A stretch of 9,640 bases of DNA from Phenylobacterium sp. (GTDB lineage Bacteria > Pseudomonadota > Alphaproteobacteria > Caulobacterales > Caulobacteraceae). The translations under genes and the position numbers were made by a program. Position 1 is the stretch's first letter; each line of letters opens with the position of its first letter. The notes beneath the pieces were generated by a model. That model was not told where the DNA came from, searched no databases, and saw nothing but the letters and a program-made list of their open reading frames with translations. The stretch is taken from NCBI GenBank assembly GCA_019264505.1, contig JAHUZY010000425.1:1-9640 (forward strand). Reading direction: 5' to 3'. This document shows positions 1-6,960 of the stretch, piece by piece.

Positions 1-1035
1 CTTCCGGATACACCCTTGGCAGCGGTGGAGGCGCTAAGGCTTGTGCTCGCCCACCTCGCGGGCCGCGGCCTGCTCGACGGCGTCTGCGCCGTCGGCCACC
101 GCATCGTACACGGGGGCTCCGAGTATGTGGCGGCCACCCGGCTCGATGCGGCAGTGCTGCGGAACCTGGAGCGGCTCACCCCGCTCGCGCCAACTCACCA
201 GGACGTCAATCTTGCGTGCGCCGAAGCCGCGATGGCCGCGCTTCCCGGCGTTCCCCATTTCGGCTGCTTCGACACCGCCTTCCATCACGATCAGCCTCGC
301 CTGGCGCGCCTCTACGCCCTGCCGCGCGAGCTCAGCGCACAAGGACTGCAAAGCTACGGCTTCCACGGCCTCTCCTTCGCCTACATTGCGCGGCGGCTGG
401 AGGCGCTGATCGGTGAGCGCGCCAGGGGCCGCATCATCGTCGCCCATCTCGGCAGCGGGGCCAGCCTTTGCGCCATCAGAGGGGGCCGGAGCATCGCCAC
501 GACCATGGGGCTGACGCCGCTGGACGGCCTGCCGATGAGCACGCGCTGCGGCGCCCTCGATCCGGGAGTGGTGCTGCACCTGATCATCGACCGGGACATG
601 GCGCCGTCGGCCGTGAGCGAGATGCTGCTGCAGCGCTCCGGGCTCCTCGGCGTGTCAGGTCTGTCGGGCGATATGCGTGAACTGCTCGCCAGCCAGAGGC
701 CTGAAGCGGAGGAGGCGGTGAGCCTGTTCGTCTACCGCGCCGGCCGCGCCATTGGCTCACTCGCGGGCGCCCTCGGCGGCCTCGACGCGTTGGTCTTCAC
801 CGCTGGGATCGGCGAGAACGCGCCGGAGATCCGCCGGCGTATCTGCGAGGCCGCCAGATGGCTCGGTGTGCGGCTGAACGCGGCCCGCAACGGCGCCGGC
901 GCGCTGTCGATCAGCGACCCCGCCTCCGCCGTGGAAGTGCTGGTGGTCCCAACAGACGAGCAAGCGATGATCGTGCAGCTCACCCAGGAACAGCTACGGC
1001 GGACGGGCGGCGCGCTTGCGCCAGATCAAGGCTGA
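1..1035 (+). CDS. ackA: Acetate kinase, C-terminal part (5' end cut by the window edge)
   Basis: This enzyme transfers phosphate between acetyl phosphate and ADP, giving acetate and ATP in the cytoplasm. The reading frame is open from base 1, and the visible 344 codons lack roughly the first 60 residues of a ~400-residue family member, including the N-terminal phosphate-binding strand. The gene therefore starts outside the window, and the TTG at 16 is not a credible start. Visible ASKHA-fold motifs, in order, are GHRIVHGG (about 94-117), FDTAFHH, YGFHGLS, HLGSGASLCAI, the MGLTPLDGLPMSTRCGALDPG segment, FTAGIGENAPEIRRRI (about 796-843) and the C-terminal VVPTDEQAMI. Some positions differ from common AckA sequences: HQDVN where PLHNPxN is usual, and HGLSF where HGTSH is usual. 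A propionate or other short-chain acyl kinase is possible, but acetate kinase is the best fit. A phosphoketolase-family gene elsewhere in the window supports a role in handling acetyl phosphate. Confidence 0.93.
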   Translation, partial: LPDTPLAAVEALRLVLAHLAGRGLLDGVCAVGHRIVHGGSEYVAATRLDAAVLRNLERLTPLAPTHQDVNLACAEAAMAALPGVPHFGCFDTAFHHDQPRLARLYALPRELSAQGLQSYGFHGLSFAYIARRLEALIGERARGRIIVAHLGSGASLCAIRGGRSIATTMGLTPLDGLPMSTRCGALDPGVVLHLIIDRDMAPSAVSEMLLQRSGLLGVSGLSGDMRELLASQRPEAEEAVSLFVYRAGRAIGSLAGALGGLDALVFTAGIGENAPEIRRRICEAARWLGVRLNAARNGAGALSISDPASAVEVLVVPTDEQAMIVQLTQEQLRRTGGALAPDQG

Positions 1036-1049
1036 GCCTCTGGGCCCCG

Positions 1050-1078
1050 TTACGGTGAAGCCGGACCACGCCTATGCT
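1050..1078 (+). promoter_or_regulatory. Possible sigma70-like promoter before the DUF2933/ATPase genes
   Basis: TTACGG at 1050-1055 and TATGCT at 1073-1078 are separated by 17 bases, the ideal spacing. The -10 matches the consensus at four of six positions, but the -35 matches only at the first two T residues. It lies in the 103-base gap between the acetate kinase stop and the next gene, where a promoter for the metal-export genes would be expected. Spacing and location are the main support; the sequence match is weak. Confidence 0.25.
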
Positions 1079-1085
1079 AGCCTGG

Positions 1086-1096
1086 CCCTCTGAGGG
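1086..1096. promoter_or_regulatory. Short perfect palindrome, possible operator
   Basis: CCCTC-T-GAGGG is an 11-base perfect inverted repeat. It lies just downstream of the candidate -10 and about 40 bases before the DUF2933 start. The one-base centre rules out an RNA hairpin, so if functional it would be a protein-binding site. It does not match a CueR-type operator that I can recognise. Chance occurrence in GC-rich DNA is quite possible. Confidence 0.18.
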
Positions 1097-1124
1097 ATGC
1101 GCCCCGGTTCGGCCGTATAGGTCT

Positions 1125-1131
1125 AAGGAGG
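1125..1131 (+). promoter_or_regulatory. Strong Shine-Dalgarno site that decides the DUF2933 start
   Basis: AAGGAGG is a near-perfect anti-16S match. It is 7 bases from the ATG at 1139 but only 1 base from the ATG at 1133, so the second ATG is the likely start. Confidence 0.7.
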
Positions 1132-1138
1132 GATGCAG

Positions 1139-1375
1139 ATGAGTTCGCCCAAGGCTGGCTTTCGCTGGGGGCCCGGCGCCACGACTTTGGCCTGCGCCGT
1201 TGCCGCTGTGGCAGCCGTGTATCTGCTCGTCGAGCATCGGGCGCATCTCCTCGCCTGGAGCCCGCTCCTGATCCTGCTGGCCTGCCCGATCCTGCACCTG
1301 GCGATGCATCGCCGCCACCATGCCCAGCAGCCTGGCTCCCATCAGACGGGATCCCGTCGCGACACATCCCGGTAG
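1139..1375 (+). CDS. Small DUF2933-family membrane protein
   Basis: This 78-residue protein resembles DUF2933, a family of short proteins of unknown function that I associate with metal-resistance loci. It has two hydrophobic helices, at about residues 14-31 and 39-55, joined by a short EHRAHLLAW turn. The second helix ends in [16 protein letters not shown], and this Cys-Pro followed by membrane-edge histidines is the family hallmark. C49, H53, H57, H60 and H61 could bind metal, which is inference. The tail (62-78) is polar and probably disordered. The start at 1139 is chosen for its Shine-Dalgarno spacing; the in-frame ATG at 1133 would add two residues. The gene lies directly upstream of the metal ATPase, and its last 56 bases overlap the longest possible form of that gene, so the two are probably co-transcribed. 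Family assignment is from memory of the HRAHLL...ACPxxHLxMH pattern. Confidence 0.8.
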   Translation: MSSPKAGFRWGPGATTLACAVAAVAAVYLLVEHRAHLLAWSPLLILLACPILHLAMHRRHHAQQPGSHQTGSRRDTSR

Positions 1376-1388
1376 AAAGACACCCGCC

Positions 1389-3800
1389 GTGCGAACCACC
1401 ACCATCGACGTGACGAGCTTTGCGACGCCGCTCGATCCTCTCGTGGTCGAGAAGAAGTTGCGCGCCTTGCCCGGCGTCCGCTCGGCCGCCGCCAACTTCG
1501 CCTCGGCGTCCGCCACGATCACCTATGACGAAACCCAGACGAGCGTTCGCGCACTTCGGCAGGCGGTGCGCGACTGCGGCTTCCACTGCCGTGGCGAAGT
1601 TGTCCCTCGCCACATCTGCGTCCCCGACGAGGACACCGCACCCCCGGGCCACCCCCGCGGCCCGGCCTCGCGACACGAACACCGGCACGGTCACGTGCAC
1701 CACGAAGCCCACCCACCTGGGGCGAAAACCGCGGCTGCGGACGCGCACTCTGGGCACGACGACATGGGACACGGGCCCGGCGCCGACATGAAGGCCATGG
1801 CCCGGGACATGCGCAACCGGTTCCTGGTCGCGCTTGCCTTCACCGTGCCGCTGTTCTTCTTCGCGCCGATGGGCATGGACTTCATGACCATGGAGCCGCC
1901 CTTCGGCCTGCCTCTCAAGCCGACGTTGTTCATCCTGGCGACCGGCGCCGTCCTATACCCAGGCTGGCCGTTCTTCGTGGCGGCGGTCCGGGCCCTGCGG
2001 CGCGGCACCCTGAACATGGCCGTGCTCGTGCTGCTCAGCGTCGGCACCGGCTATCTGTTCAGCGTCGGGGCGACCTTCTTCTACGACGCGCCGCAGTTCT
2101 TCGAAGCCTCCGCCATGCTGATGGTCTTCATCCTTCTGGGGCACTGGCTCGAGATGCGGGCGCGCGCCGGCGCCTCCGACGCCATGCGACGGCTGATGGA
2201 CCTTGCTCCGCCTACGGCGCGAGTGCGGCGCAACGGGACCGAACTCGACATTCCCACCTCCGAGGTCCTCGTGGGGGATGAGGTCATCGTCCGGCCAGGC
2301 GGCAAGATCCCAGTCGATGGGGTGATCGAGGAAGGCCGCTCGGACGTCGATGAGTCCATGCTTACGGGGGAATCCCTGCCCGTCGCCAAGGATGTCGGCG
2401 ACAGCGTCGTCGGCGGCGCGATCAACGGCTCTGGCGCATTCCGGTATCGCGCGACAAAGGTCGGTTCGGAAACGGCGCTGGCGCAGATCGTGAAGCTCGT
2501 TCTGGAGGCGCAGAACTCGAAGGCTCCGGCTCAGTTGCTGGCCGACCGGGCCTCACAGTGGCTGGTCCTGGCGGCCATCGTCGTTGGACTGCTGACCTTT
2601 GCTGTCTGGTTCTGGCTCATCGGCTCATCGCTGTTGTTCGCCCTGACCCTGACGATCACCGTCTTCGTCATCGCCTGTCCCGACGCGCTGGGCCTGGCCA
2701 CCCCCATGGCGGTGATGGTGGGCACCGGCCTGGGCGCCGGCAACGGGATTCTGATCAAGAATGCGGCCGCGCTCGAAGACACGGTGAAGCTCGACGTCAT
2801 CATCTTCGACAAGACAGGCACCCTGACCATGGGCGCGCCGAAGGTCATGCAGATCGTGCCCGCGTCAGGGATCGACGAGACGACCCTGCTGACCAAGGCG
2901 ATCGCCATCGAACAGGGGTCCGAGCACCACATCGCCAAGGCGGTGCGCGAGCGGGCCGCAGGCCTGCCGGTGGCGACGGCGACGGACTTCGAGTCCTTCG
3001 GCGGCAAGGGGTTGAAGGCGACGGTCGACGGCCGCGTCCTGCTTTCGGGCAACCGGATCCTCATGGGCGAGCACGGCGTCGACCTCGGCGAACTCGCGCT
3101 GGAGTCGGAGCGGCTGCAGGGCGCCGGCCGGACCGTGGTGCATTTCGCGGAGGATGGCCGCCTCATCGGCCTGATCGCCGTGGCGGACACCGTCCGGCCG
3201 ACAGCCCGCGAGACCATCCAGCGCTTGCAGGAACTCGGCGTGAAGGTCGCCATGATGACCGGCGACAACTATGGGACGGCAAGAAGGATCGCCGACGAAC
3301 TCGGGATCGACATCGTCCTGGCCGAGGTGCTTCCCGGCGACAAGGCCGCAAAGGTCAAGGCGCTGCAGGAGGAGGGGAACAAGGTCGGCATGGTCGGCGA
3401 CGGGGTCAACGACGCCCCCGCCCTGACTCAGGCGGACGTGGGATTCGCCATCGGGGCCGGGACCGACGTGGCCATCGAAAGCGCCGACGTGGTGTTGATG
3501 CGCAGCGATCCCGCCGACGTGGTCAAGGCCGTGGCCCTTTCACGCGCGACCCTGCGGAAGATGCACCAGAACCTCTGGTGGGCCGTCGGCTACAATCTGA
3601 TCGCCTTCCCGGTGGCGGCCGGGGTCTTCTATCCCTTCACGCTGAGCCCGGAGATCGCCGCTCTGTCGATGTCGGGGAGCACCGTGATCGTCGCCGTCAA
3701 CGCCCTGATGCTCAAGCGGACCCGCCTGGACCGGCCGCACCGGCCGAGCGGACTCGGCCACAAGCCGCCGAGCCCGGCCCATGCGCCCGCCCCGGTCTGA
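1389..3800 (+). CDS. copB: CopB-like P1B-type heavy-metal (probably copper) exporting ATPase with CPD motif
   Basis: Inner-membrane pump that uses ATP to export a heavy-metal ion, probably copper. Numbered from the GTG start (803 residues): a heavy-metal-associated-like fold at about 4-70 without CxxC (SFATPLD at the usual metal loop); a His-rich linker at 96-128; paired helices from about 145; actuator TGES 326-329; CPD in transmembrane helix 6 (C430, P431, D432) where CPC or CPH is usual; phosphorylation site DKTGT with D474; nucleotide-binding SEHH (H513, H514) where SEHP is usual; TGD 624-626; GDGVND 670-675. Late helices carry Nx5GYNx4P (Y735, N736) and [12 protein letters not shown] from M761, as in the CopB (P1B-3) group. 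All catalytic residues are present, so it should be active; metal choice is inferred. The ATG at 1320 gives 826 residues but overlaps the preceding gene by 56 bases and has no Shine-Dalgarno. The GTG lies 13 bases after that gene's stop, with a weak AGAAAGA upstream. Start confidence is moderate; family confidence is high. Confidence 0.93.
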   Translation: MRTTTIDVTSFATPLDPLVVEKKLRALPGVRSAAANFASASATITYDETQTSVRALRQAVRDCGFHCRGEVVPRHICVPDEDTAPPGHPRGPASRHEHRHGHVHHEAHPPGAKTAAADAHSGHDDMGHGPGADMKAMARDMRNRFLVALAFTVPLFFFAPMGMDFMTMEPPFGLPLKPTLFILATGAVLYPGWPFFVAAVRALRRGTLNMAVLVLLSVGTGYLFSVGATFFYDAPQFFEASAMLMVFILLGHWLEMRARAGASDAMRRLMDLAPPTARVRRNGTELDIPTSEVLVGDEVIVRPGGKIPVDGVIEEGRSDVDESMLTGESLPVAKDVGDSVVGGAINGSGAFRYRATKVGSETALAQIVKLVLEAQNSKAPAQLLADRASQWLVLAAIVVGLLTFAVWFWLIGSSLLFALTLTITVFVIACPDALGLATPMAVMVGTGLGAGNGILIKNAAALEDTVKLDVIIFDKTGTLTMGAPKVMQIVPASGIDETTLLTKAIAIEQGSEHHIAKAVRERAAGLPVATATDFESFGGKGLKATVDGRVLLSGNRILMGEHGVDLGELALESERLQGAGRTVVHFAEDGRLIGLIAVADTVRPTARETIQRLQELGVKVAMMTGDNYGTARRIADELGIDIVLAEVLPGDKAAKVKALQEEGNKVGMVGDGVNDAPALTQADVGFAIGAGTDVAIESADVVLMRSDPADVVKAVALSRATLRKMHQNLWWAVGYNLIAFPVAAGVFYPFTLSPEIAALSMSGSTVIVAVNALMLKRTRLDRPHRPSGLGHKPPSPAHAPAPV

Positions 3801-4080
3801 GCTTGCCGCCGCCCGGCGCCTGAAGGCGATCGACACCCTGTCGACCACGGGGGCGGGCGTGGCCGGGATCGGGCTCGGCGCGCTGTTTCCGGCTCCCTTG
3901 CAGAGAGCCGCCCTCGCGCTCCTGGTCGTCGGCCTGGCGGCTCACCTGGGCGGCATGACTGCAAAGCATCGTAGGGACGCAGACCGTCCCGCGGCGTGGT
4001 GGGAGACGGGCCTCTACTGGGGGTGCTGGGCGCTGATCGGCGTCCTGGCAGCCTGGCTCCTCTGGCGCTGGCTCGGCTGA
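3781..4080 (+). CDS. Small unrecognised membrane protein after the metal ATPase
   Basis: I do not recognise this 99-residue protein. It begins with a basic, polar stretch (residues 1-17, RRLK) followed by three hydrophobic segments: about 20-37 (Gly/Ala-rich), 42-60 and a Trp-rich one at 74-97 ([17 protein letters not shown]). A charged KHRRDADR loop separates the second and third. This predicts a small polytopic inner-membrane protein. The ATG at 3781 lies inside the ATPase gene and overlaps its end by 20 bases in another frame, which suggests translational coupling and co-expression with the pump. No clear Shine-Dalgarno precedes it, which is compatible with coupling. It has one Cys (C82) and two His (H55, H63), so there is no obvious metal site. 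It ends 7 bases before the convergent phosphorylase gene. Codon use is G/C-rich at third positions like its neighbours, supporting a real gene. Confidence 0.72.
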   Translation: MRPPRSELAAARRLKAIDTLSTTGAGVAGIGLGALFPAPLQRAALALLVVGLAAHLGGMTAKHRRDADRPAAWWETGLYWGCWALIGVLAAWLLWRWLG

Positions 4081-4087
4081 CGGCGCC

Positions 4088-5602
4088 TCAGGCCTCGGTC
4101 TCGATCATGTCGAGGTTCCGGGCGGCGTAGTCGAGGGCGTAATCCAGCTCCCCGCCGGTCTGGGCATGCACCGTCACGAGCGGCTGCCCGGCGGCGACCT
4201 CGTGCCCCAGCCGCACCTCCATGGTGAGGCCGGCAGCCTTGGAATCCGGGGCGCCGGAGAGCTTCGCCAGCCGCGCGATCTTGCGGTTGTTGATATGGAC
4301 GATCCGCCCAGCGCGCGGGGCGGTAAGGACCTGTTGCAGCGGCGCCCGCGGCGGCGTCTTCAGCCCGCCTTGCGCCTCGCAAATGCGCTGGAACTTGGTC
4401 CAGGCCCGGCCGTCCTCCAGCGTCGCGGCCGCCGCAGCTTCCCCGTCGCCTTTTGGCACGGCGCCGCCGAGCTCCAGTGCGGCGCCCGCCAGGGCGCAGG
4501 CGCGCCGGCGAAGGTCCTCGGGAGCGTCGTCGGCGGTCTGCAGGACAGCGAGCACATCCCACGCCTCGAGTGCCGGCCCGATGCCGCGGCCCACAGGCTG
4601 GTCGCCGTTGCTCTGGCGGCAGACAAGGGTCAGACCAAACCGCGTCGCCGTCTCGGTGAGCCGTGCCGCCAGCGCCACGGCCGCGTCTTCGCTGCGCACC
4701 TTTGCGGTGGGCCCCACTGGAATGTCGATCACCACATGGGTCGAGCCGGTCGCGATCTTCTTCGAGAGCACCGAGGCGATGAGCTGGCCTTCGGTGTCGA
4801 TGTCGAGGGCCCGCTCGATGCGGATGAAAATATCGTCCGCCGGGCTCAGCCGCACGGCGCCGCCCCACGCCAGACAGGCGCCCTCGGCCTCGACCACCCG
4901 ACGCATGGTCGCGAGGTCAAGGTCGACGTTGGTCAGGGTCTCCATGGTGTCGGCGGTTCCCGCCGGCGAGGTGATCGCGCGCGATGATGTCTTGGGCATG
5001 GTCAGGCCGTGGGCGGCGACGATCGCCACGACGATGGGTGTCGTCCTGTTGCCCGGCAGGCCGCCGACCGAGTGCTTGTCCACCACGACCGGGGCGTCCC
5101 AGGTGAGCCGGTCCCCTGCCTCGATCATGGCCTTCGTCAGATAGGCCGTCTCGTCCGCATCGAGCGGGACGGCGGCGCTGGCGGTCAGAAAGGCGGCGAG
5201 ATGGACATCGGTGTAGCGGCCCGCCACCACGTCCCGCACGATACCGGCCATCGCAGCTTCACCGAGCCGATTTCCGTAAATCCGCCGCCGGACGCTGGAC
5301 AGCGAGTCCAGCGTGGGCGGGTGGCTGACCTCGATGAGGTCGCCTTCCACCACTCCTAGGAGAGACCAGGCCGCCTCGGACAGCGCCGCCTCGTCGAGGC
5401 CGATCAGATCGCTGTCGATCTGGAACAGGGTCGCCTGGACCTGACGGTCGCCGGCGGTGAGCAGCACCTGCGAGCGGGCGCTCAGCCCCTCAGCCCGGCA
5501 AACATGGCAGTCGGTGCGCATCACCACCACTGGCTCGTGCTGGGTATGCAGCCGCAGGCGGCGCGCCCTGAGCTTCGGCGCGTGTTCGACGGGCGTGATC
5601 AC
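4088..5602 (-). CDS. deoA: Thymidine phosphorylase family protein, AMP phosphorylase type
   Basis: Phosphorolytic enzyme that splits a nucleoside or nucleotide with phosphate. Relatives of this long form are annotated as putative thymidine phosphorylase 2, and archaeal members act on nucleoside 5'-monophosphates, giving ribose 1,5-bisphosphate plus base. At 504 residues it has the extra N-terminal domain (about 1-95, with C32 and C35) absent from the ~440-residue classical DeoA. A helical glycosyltransferase-3 N-domain (about 98-165), the catalytic domain (about 170-420) and a PYNP-type C-terminal domain (about 425-500) follow. DKHSVGG (175-181), GNRTTP (184-189) and KTSSRAITSPAGTADTME (204-221) match the AMP phosphorylase type rather than the KxSGRGLGHTGGTLDKLE of classical enzymes. 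Translation starts at GTG (5602-5600) and overlaps the upstream ribonuclease stop by four bases (GTGA), with a weak AGGTG 8 bases upstream. It is the last gene of the operon. Whether the substrate is AMP, another NMP or thymidine cannot be settled from sequence alone. Confidence 0.92.
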   Translation of the reverse strand: MITPVEHAPKLRARRLRLHTQHEPVVVMRTDCHVCRAEGLSARSQVLLTAGDRQVQATLFQIDSDLIGLDEAALSEAAWSLLGVVEGDLIEVSHPPTLDSLSSVRRRIYGNRLGEAAMAGIVRDVVAGRYTDVHLAAFLTASAAVPLDADETAYLTKAMIEAGDRLTWDAPVVVDKHSVGGLPGNRTTPIVVAIVAAHGLTMPKTSSRAITSPAGTADTMETLTNVDLDLATMRRVVEAEGACLAWGGAVRLSPADDIFIRIERALDIDTEGQLIASVLSKKIATGSTHVVIDIPVGPTAKVRSEDAAVALAARLTETATRFGLTLVCRQSNGDQPVGRGIGPALEAWDVLAVLQTADDAPEDLRRRACALAGAALELGGAVPKGDGEAAAAATLEDGRAWTKFQRICEAQGGLKTPPRAPLQQVLTAPRAGRIVHINNRKIARLAKLSGAPDSKAAGLTMEVRLGHEVAAGQPLVTVHAQTGGELDYALDYAARNLDMIETEA

Positions 5603-6957
5603 AGCTGAAACACCTGACCCTGGAGCGGGACCGACGCCTCCCAGCCGAGCTCGCGGTCGATTCGGACACGGAGCGCGTCGGCGGCGGTCGCCTCGCCGTG
5701 GACGATGAAGGTGCGCTGCGGCGGCCGTTTGAAGCCGGACAGCCAGCGGAGAATCTCATCCGCGTCAGCGTGCGCCGAGAGCATTGGGAGGTTATCGACC
5801 TCGGCCAGGATCGGAATCCACTGACCGTGGATCTTGACCTCGCGCGCGCCCTCCACCAGCGCCCGCCCCCGGGTGCCCGCGGCCTGGAAGCCGGAGAACA
5901 GGATGGTGTTGCGCCGGTCGGGGCCGAAGGCCTTGAGGTGGTGGAGCACCCGCCCGCCGGTGGCCATGCCGCTGGCCGAGATGATCACCTTTGGCATGTT
6001 GTTGGAGGTGATCGCCTTGGAGTCCTCGACATCGCGCGTGTAGGTCGCGATGGCGCAGGTGGCGTCGCACACTTCCGGTGAAAGGCGGTGGTCGTCGCGG
6101 TGGGTGTGCAGCATGGCCGTGGCGGTGATCGCCATCGGGCTGTCGAGGTAGATTGGCGCCAGCCCGATCCGCCCCGCCTGCTTCAGCTTCCACAGATGAT
6201 AGAGCAGCGACTGCGCGCGCCCGACCGCGAACGACGGGATGATCACGCTGCCGCCGCGGGCCACCGTGCGTTCGATCACCTGCCCCAGCGCATCGGTCGG
6301 ATCGTTCGGGTCGTGCTTGCGGTTACCGTAGGTCGACTCGACGATCACAAAGTCAGCCTCGGGCACTGGCTCCGGATCGACCATGACCTCGTCGCCGTAG
6401 CGGCCGAGGTCGCCAGAGAAGACGATACGCCGCCCACCCCAGTCGATCTGCGCCGTCGCCGCCCCGAGAATGTGACCGGCGCGACGGAGCGTCAGGGTCG
6501 CGCGCCCGGGCAGCTCCACTGGCGTGTGGACGGCGACCGGGGCAAAGAACTCCATCGCGCGCTGCGCATCGCGCGCGCCGTACAGCGGCATCGCGGGCTT
6601 GTGCTTGGAGAACCCGTGCCGGTTGGCGAACTCGGCGTCCTTTTCCTGAATGTGCCCGCTGTCCTTCAGGATAAGCTCGGCGACATCCATAGTGGCGTGG
6701 GTGGCATAGATCCGCCCACGGAACCCATCGCGCACAAGCTTCGGCAAGTAGCCGGAATGGTCGAGGTGCGCGTGGGACAGCACCACCGCATCGATCGATG
6801 CTGGATCGACTGGGAACTTTGCCCAGTTCAGCTCGCGCAGGTTCTTCAGCCCCTGAAAGAGGCCGCAGTCGAGCAGGATGCGCCTCCCGTCGTGTTCTAG
6901 CAGGTGGCGCGAGCCAGTGACGGTTCCTGCGCCGCCTAGGGAGGTCAGGGTCACCAT
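5599..6957 (-). CDS. MBL-fold beta-CASP ribonuclease (RNA-processing exonuclease/endonuclease family)
   Basis: Metallo-beta-lactamase-fold hydrolase of the beta-CASP group, the family of CPSF-73 and of bacterial and archaeal RNA-processing nucleases; it probably cuts RNA in the cytoplasm using two zinc ions. The 452 residues show GAGTVTGS near the start (9-16), the HAHLDH metal motif (62-67), H162 in AGHILGA, D183 in SGDLGR, motif A at E207 (ESTYGNR), PSFAVGRAQ (241-249), GMATGGR (330-336), H396 in SAHAD and H420 in VHGE. All expected metal ligands and beta-CASP motifs are present, so it should be active. There is no KH domain, so it is the short bacterial form rather than the archaeal CPSF type. 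The ATG lies 3 bases after the stop of the phosphoketolase-like gene, and its AGGAG is inside that gene's last codons. Its own stop overlaps the downstream phosphorylase start. RNA as the substrate is family knowledge; the particular target is unknown. Confidence 0.92.
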   Translation of the reverse strand: MVTLTSLGGAGTVTGSRHLLEHDGRRILLDCGLFQGLKNLRELNWAKFPVDPASIDAVVLSHAHLDHSGYLPKLVRDGFRGRIYATHATMDVAELILKDSGHIQEKDAEFANRHGFSKHKPAMPLYGARDAQRAMEFFAPVAVHTPVELPGRATLTLRRAGHILGAATAQIDWGGRRIVFSGDLGRYGDEVMVDPEPVPEADFVIVESTYGNRKHDPNDPTDALGQVIERTVARGGSVIIPSFAVGRAQSLLYHLWKLKQAGRIGLAPIYLDSPMAITATAMLHTHRDDHRLSPEVCDATCAIATYTRDVEDSKAITSNNMPKVIISASGMATGGRVLHHLKAFGPDRRNTILFSGFQAAGTRGRALVEGAREVKIHGQWIPILAEVDNLPMLSAHADADEILRWLSGFKRPPQRTFIVHGEATAADALRVRIDRELGWEASVPLQGQVFQL

Positions 6958-6960
6958 GGT

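Noticed and set aside
1133..1135. ATG at 1133 as the DUF2933 start
   Set aside because: Only 1 base after AAGGAGG; the in-frame ATG at 1139 has the proper 7-base spacing.
1077..1772. 231-residue minus-strand frame
   Set aside because: Covers the DUF2933 and ATPase N-terminal regions antisense; Arg/Gly-rich shadow without homology I recognise.
2558..3823. 421-residue plus-strand frame inside the ATPase gene
   Set aside because: Arg/Gly-rich, low-complexity translation in a shifted frame of a gene with all P-type ATPase motifs; a GC-rich shadow.
4166..4987. Long plus-strand frame (273 residues), and the overlapping 4221-5144 frame
   Set aside because: Antisense to the phosphorylase gene, with no recognisable domain; the minus frame has full family motifs.
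4088..5602. Classical thymidine phosphorylase
   Set aside because: Length, the extra N-terminal domain and the KTSSRAITSPAGTADTME segment fit the AMP-phosphorylase type instead.
6088..6900. 270-residue plus-strand frame opposite the nuclease gene
   Set aside because: No domain and biased composition; opposite a complete beta-CASP gene.
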